NCBI GenBank assembly: GCA_964621905.1
Contig: CAZUNG010000003.1
Location: 225,733 to 289,732 of the forward strand
Direction of reading: 5' to 3'
Length of the DNA: 64,000 bases
Source of the DNA: Ruminococcus_G sp964621905
GTDB taxonomy: Bacteria; Bacillota; Clostridia; Lachnospirales; Lachnospiraceae
Positions 60,769-64,000 of this stretch are shown here, piece by piece (within the stretch, counting starts at the first letter, position 1; each line of letters opens with the position of its first letter). Under the pieces are notes generated by a model. The model did not search any database, had not been told where the DNA came from, and saw only the letters and a program-made list of their open reading frames with translations. The position numbers and the translations under genes were made by a program.

Positions 60769-61734
60769 ATGGATCGAGGCACACAGACTTTAGAAAAGCC
60801 CCCGTACCCTTATAAAAAATTTAAAGTATATGATTCCACTCCGATTTCAGTTGAGATGTGGAATGATCAAAAATCCGTGGAAATGCACTGTCATCGGTTT
60901 TATGAGTTTACATTGATTACAAAAGGATCCTGTATCCACAATTACCGTGGGGTGCAGGTCCCTCTGATACCTGGGGACATCTTTATGATTGAACCGAATC
61001 AGCCGCACGGGTATGAGATCCAGGCACAGGTAAGCATTATTAACTGTCTGTTTTATCCGGAGCAGTTAAGCCTTGAAAACAATCAGATGCTGCAAAGTAC
61101 CCGTATGGGAGAGAAGAGCGAAGACATTAAAAAGCAGTGGGAAGAACTGCTTCAGTATGTCAGTCTTGAGGATACCGGGCAGGAGAGTAATGTCCGGCAG
61201 GCGAACCTGAATGCCCAGGGAATCATTCATCTGAACAGTACGGAACTCAGCTATGTGGAATCTCTTCTGCAGGAAATGGTCAGAGAACAGGAGAATAAGG
61301 AAATCAATCTGGAATATGCAAAGTCGGCATATCTGCAGCTGATACTTGTGATGCTCAGCCGCGTGCAGATTAAGAGAACAGAGAAGATCAATCACCACTC
61401 CAACCAGAAAAAGGATATGATTTTTGATGCGCTGGTTTACATTGAAGAACATCTGGATGAAAAAATAGATTTTTCCGGTCTTGCAGAAAAAAGTTATATG
61501 AGTCCCAGTTATTTCCGGTCCATTTTTAAAGATGTGACGGGTCTGACGCCGGTTGATTATCTGAACCGCATGAGAATTGTGAAGTCTCTGGAATACCTTG
61601 AAATGGATAAATCCACGATTGCAGATGCGGCTGCCAGAGTTGGGATTTTTGATTCTAATTACTATTCCAGAATGTTTAAAAAGGTGATGGGATATTCGCC
61701 AAAATATTTTAAAAGTATCCGGGATTGTATGTAA
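60769..61734 (+). CDS. AraC-family regulator with cupin sensor (copy 3)
   Basis: Regulator of 321 aa, a paralogue of those at 19281 and 40075. The cupin has HCHRFYEFTLITKGSC and PGDIFMIEPNQPHGYE. The AraC domain has IDFSGLAEKSYMSPSYFRSIF and IADAAARVGIFDSNYYSRMF. CAGGAGG precedes the ATG and an extended TATACT box lies near 60739. It is the natural candidate to control the operons at 55820 and 62880, which share operator-like repeats. Confidence 0.9.
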   Translation: MDRGTQTLEKPPYPYKKFKVYDSTPISVEMWNDQKSVEMHCHRFYEFTLITKGSCIHNYRGVQVPLIPGDIFMIEPNQPHGYEIQAQVSIINCLFYPEQLSLENNQMLQSTRMGEKSEDIKKQWEELLQYVSLEDTGQESNVRQANLNAQGIIHLNSTELSYVESLLQEMVREQENKEINLEYAKSAYLQLILVMLSRVQIKRTEKINHHSNQKKDMIFDALVYIEEHLDEKIDFSGLAEKSYMSPSYFRSIFKDVTGLTPVDYLNRMRIVKSLEYLEMDKSTIADAAARVGIFDSNYYSRMFKKVMGYSPKYFKSIRDCM

Positions 61735-61782
61735 AAAACAAAATAATTTAAAGTAATAAAAAACAGAGAAAACTCCATTCGA

Positions 61783-62520
61783 TGAACTGCTCCCCGTCAA
61801 GTAGACAATTAAAAAAATAAAATTTTTTCTGCCAGTAGGTGTTGCCTGCTGGCAGTTTTTACGCTGCTTGTGAGTATGCTTCGTTTTTTTCTATTGGTGT
61901 TAATACGCCTAAATTTCTTTGTAATCGTTTGGTATTGTAATACTCTGTATAATCGTAATCCTGTTTACGAAATCGTCCCTGCCGGGAAATCTTTTTCCGT
62001 AATAACGCGCTCTTTTTATAATTCCCCAAAACACTTCCATCGGTCCATTATCAATGCGTTTTGCCGCTCTTGACATACTTTGTGTCATTCCAGCCGCTTC
62101 CAGCTTTGCGTGAAAAACCGGATTCGTATATTGAAAACCTCTGTCACTAGGAAATAGAGGATGTGCCTCTGGATTGGCTTTTACGGAATGCATTGTTGTT
62201 ACTGTCATTTATGATATTCGATACCATTCTTCTTCAAGCTCATCTCTAATACGGCGATCCCCTTTATCCGGTGATTCCGTATTTTCTACAGATTGCAGCA
62301 TAAGAACCTTCACCGTTTAAATCATCCAATACAGCTTTTTCTTTTGTATCCGCAGAATAGACCGTGTTTTGGGAAGTGGTACGTAGCCCATTTTCGCCTA
62401 AAGATTGATAGAGGAAAACCCATTTTCGAATACGTGCATTATGAATACCTAATAATGCGGCTTCGTGATCTGCAGATGTTTTTCCTGTGAGACATATTTT
62501 TCCGCGTGCACGTTTACAAG
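61783..62520 (-). mobile_element. IS3-family remnant, truncated
   Basis: The left end has a typical terminal repeat (TGAACTGCTCCCCGTCAAG, 61783-61801) but the matching right end is not found. On the minus strand an orfA-like helix-turn-helix fragment (DLNGEGSYAAICRKYGITG, about 62240-62520) is followed by an orfB C-terminal half. The first part of orfB, with the early catalytic residues, is missing. The right boundary is approximate. Confidence 0.7.
61859..62208 (-). pseudogene. Broken IS3-family transposase orfB end
   Basis: The frame gives FPSDRGFQYTNPVFHAKLEA and RIDNGPMEVFWGIIKRARYY, i.e. the second Asp and the Glu of the DDE triad. A frameshift near 61955 then moves to YYNTKRLQRNLGVLTPIEK and a stop at 61859. 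The N-terminal part is absent. Confidence 0.75.
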
Positions 62521-62547
62521 AAAATAAAACAGTAAAGTTGTTGCGTT

Positions 62548-62599
62548 TTGTGCTTGTATCGTCTCATATTGTGCTCATAGAAAGTGAAAATTTTGTGCT
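62548..62599 (+). promoter_or_regulatory. AraC-type operator candidate (copy 3 of 3) with promoter
   Basis: TTGTGCT-N14-TTGTGCT gives half-sites 21 bp apart (62548 and 62569). A third TTGTGCT (62593-62599) runs into TATACT as an extended -10. The leader to the gene at 62880 is about 270 bases and contains a G10 tract. Confidence 0.6.
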
Positions 62600-62680
62600 A
62601 TACTCAATCCAGAAAGCAACGAAATGTACAGAAAAAACAAAAATGATATAGATAATTTGTGCAAAATACACATTTCTTGA

Positions 62681-62690
62681 GGGGGGGGGG
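62681..62690 (+). repeat. G10 homopolymer tract in the leader
   Basis: Ten consecutive G residues lie between the promoter-like element at 62548 and the binding-protein gene at 62880. Such tracts can change length; an assembly or base-calling error is also possible. Confidence 0.6.
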
Positions 62691-62879
62691 TTGTAATAAA
62701 ATACAAAAATATTAATATTAGAAAAATGTACCGAATTGTTGAAAACACAGTACTTTGATACGTGCTAATGGAAAAAGAAAATCACCTCTGATTCAAAAAA
62801 GAACGGGGGATTTTATAAAAATGGGATCGGAAGATTCCGGGAAACTATGAAAAGGCTAAACAAAAGGAGGCATTAAGAA

Positions 62880-63938
62880 ATGAAGAAGAGAGTATTAGCG
62901 GGTATTATGGCAGGGTGTATGGTCATTGGAACATTGACTGCCTGCGGACAGGGAAACAAAGATGCAGAAAAATCAGAGACAACGGAAGCTTCAGAGACAA
63001 CGGAAGCTGACGACTCATCTAAAGAGGAATCATCTTCGGAAGATATGAGAGTGACCATGATATTATCTGATCGTGATGAGTGGCTGAGTGAGATGGAATC
63101 CGGAGCACTTGCAGCGGCAGAAGAGATAGGAATTGATCTGGTAACACAGGATGCGCAAAAGGATACAAGCAAAATGCTGCAGTTTATTGAGACAGCTAAA
63201 AATGACGGTCAGAAAGCGGTCATTGTCAATATGGTGGATCCAGAAACCGGTCAGGAATGTATCGATGCTGCGGGTGATATGAAAGTCGTATTTGTAAACA
63301 GATATCCTACCGACTTAAGCCTTTTGAATGAGAGTGCTGTCTATGTTGGTTCCGATGAGAATCAGGCAGGCGATCTCCAGGCTGAATATCTGTCGGAGTA
63401 TTTTGAAGAAAAAGGACAGACAGATATCAAATATATTCTGCTGAGCGGCAATTACGGTCTGACTGCGACAACGCTCAGAACAGATTCTGCACTGAACGGA
63501 CTGAAAGACAGAGGAATCAATGCAACAGAAGCGACAGCTCCTCTCGTTGCAGATTATAACCGTGCGGAAGCTCAGGATATGATCACTCCGGTTCTGGATA
63601 CGACAGAGTTTGACTGTATCATCGCCAACAATGATGCGATGGCACTGGGCGCTGTTGAGGCAATGCTTGATGTAGGAAAGGATCCGGCCAGCATTCCGAT
63701 CGTAGGAATCGATGCATCTACAGACGGACGTAAATCAATCGCTGAAGGTCAGATGGCTATGAGTGCGTTCCAGAATGCAATCGGTCAGGGAAAAACAGCT
63801 GTATTGGCAGCAAAGAATCTGCTTGAAGGAAAAGCTGCCAACGAAGGCAGTGAGTACAGTGTGGATGCTGAAAATGAATTCATCATCTGGGTTCCGTTTG
63901 AACGTGTAGACAAAACAAACGTAGCTGATTACGACTGA
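62880..63938 (+). CDS. Sugar-binding lipoprotein (operon 3)
   Basis: Periplasmic-binding-protein 4-type lipoprotein of 352 aa. The lipobox is LTACG. The linker has a perfect tandem repeat SETTEASETTEA (identical at DNA level). The domain starts MRVTMILSDRDEWLSEMESG and has DCIIANNDAMALGAVEAML and PIVGIDASTDG. AGGAGG precedes the ATG. It is closest in plan to galactose/MglB-type binding proteins. The ATPase and permease should lie beyond the window end. Confidence 0.92.
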   Translation: MKKRVLAGIMAGCMVIGTLTACGQGNKDAEKSETTEASETTEADDSSKEESSSEDMRVTMILSDRDEWLSEMESGALAAAEEIGIDLVTQDAQKDTSKMLQFIETAKNDGQKAVIVNMVDPETGQECIDAAGDMKVVFVNRYPTDLSLLNESAVYVGSDENQAGDLQAEYLSEYFEEKGQTDIKYILLSGNYGLTATTLRTDSALNGLKDRGINATEATAPLVADYNRAEAQDMITPVLDTTEFDCIIANNDAMALGAVEAMLDVGKDPASIPIVGIDASTDGRKSIAEGQMAMSAFQNAIGQGKTAVLAAKNLLEGKAANEGSEYSVDAENEFIIWVPFERVDKTNVADYD

Positions 63939-63970
63939 TGTTAGCCATCAGGTAATTGTTGAATTTGATT

Positions 63971-64000
63971 ATAGGTGCCGGCCTTAGGCCGGCACCTATA
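63971..64000 (+). other. Hairpin after the binding-protein gene, at window end
   Basis: ATAGGTGCCGGCC pairs perfectly with GGCCGGCACCTAT around TTA. Any T run would lie beyond the window. It occupies the same place as the hairpins at 27256 and 56847. Confidence 0.65.

Noticed and set aside
1..64000. CRISPR arrays, rRNA genes, phage genes, replication origin
   Set aside because: No regularly spaced repeats, rRNA-like stretches, integrase or phage structural genes, or DnaA-box clusters were seen.

Overview
The window looks like chromosome from an anaerobic, mid-GC Firmicute, most likely a gut Lachnospiraceae (Clostridium cluster XIVa) relative. The reasons are AGGAGG-type ribosome binding sites, sigma-A promoters with 17-bp spacers, a T-box riboswitch, a class III (anaerobic) ribonucleotide reductase, cysteine-type sulfatases, and the run rho-rpmE-DUF1385-prmC-prfA. 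The taxon is inferred from gene content, not from a marker search.

Layout. 1-3.6 kb: the end of an FN3-repeat protein, a TrpB2-type tryptophan synthase beta chain under a Trp (UGG) T-box, tRNA-Leu(UAG) and two small genes. 3.7-7.2 kb: a LacI-type regulator and an inositol pair (iolG-like, iolI-like) whose promoter holds a GCGTTC/GAACGC palindrome; the same palindrome recurs over the regulator's stop codon. 7.2-19.2 kb: housekeeping genes (rho, rpmE, DUF1385, prmC, prfA, nucleotidyltransferase, glmM-like, TPR lipoprotein, hflX, nrdD fused to a glutaredoxin-like domain).

From 19.2 kb the window is an accessory catabolic region. It contains four intact genes and one broken gene of the uroporphyrinogen-decarboxylase (URO-D) superfamily, each intact one near an AraC-family regulator. 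It also has two cytoplasmic cysteine-type sulfatases, a nitrate/sulfonate-type ABC importer with two unequal ATPases, a TauE-type anion exporter, two complete ribose/inositol-type ABC transporters and the start of a third, a second inositol-dehydrogenase-like enzyme and a TIM-barrel isomerase. Set among these are a one-module NRPS (A-T-TE) with an EamA exporter, amtB-glnB with a structured leader, a PucR-type regulator, and a heavy-metal P-type ATPase with DUF6110 and a tiny membrane protein. Two decayed IS3-family elements are present; one sits in the loop of a transcription terminator.

Two sets of repeated promoter DNA tie the accessory genes together. A 40-bp element lies upstream of both sulfatases and of the URO-D gene at 32570, next to a divergent AraC gene. 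A second element, two TGTGCT-like half-sites 21 bp apart, lies upstream of the URO-D gene at 20347 and of the sugar-binding protein genes at 55820 and 62880. I read this as two AraC-controlled regulons that link URO-D proteins to sulfate-ester and sugar or polyol uptake. Substrates and the URO-D reaction cannot be told from sequence. No corrinoid protein or reductive activator is visible in the window.
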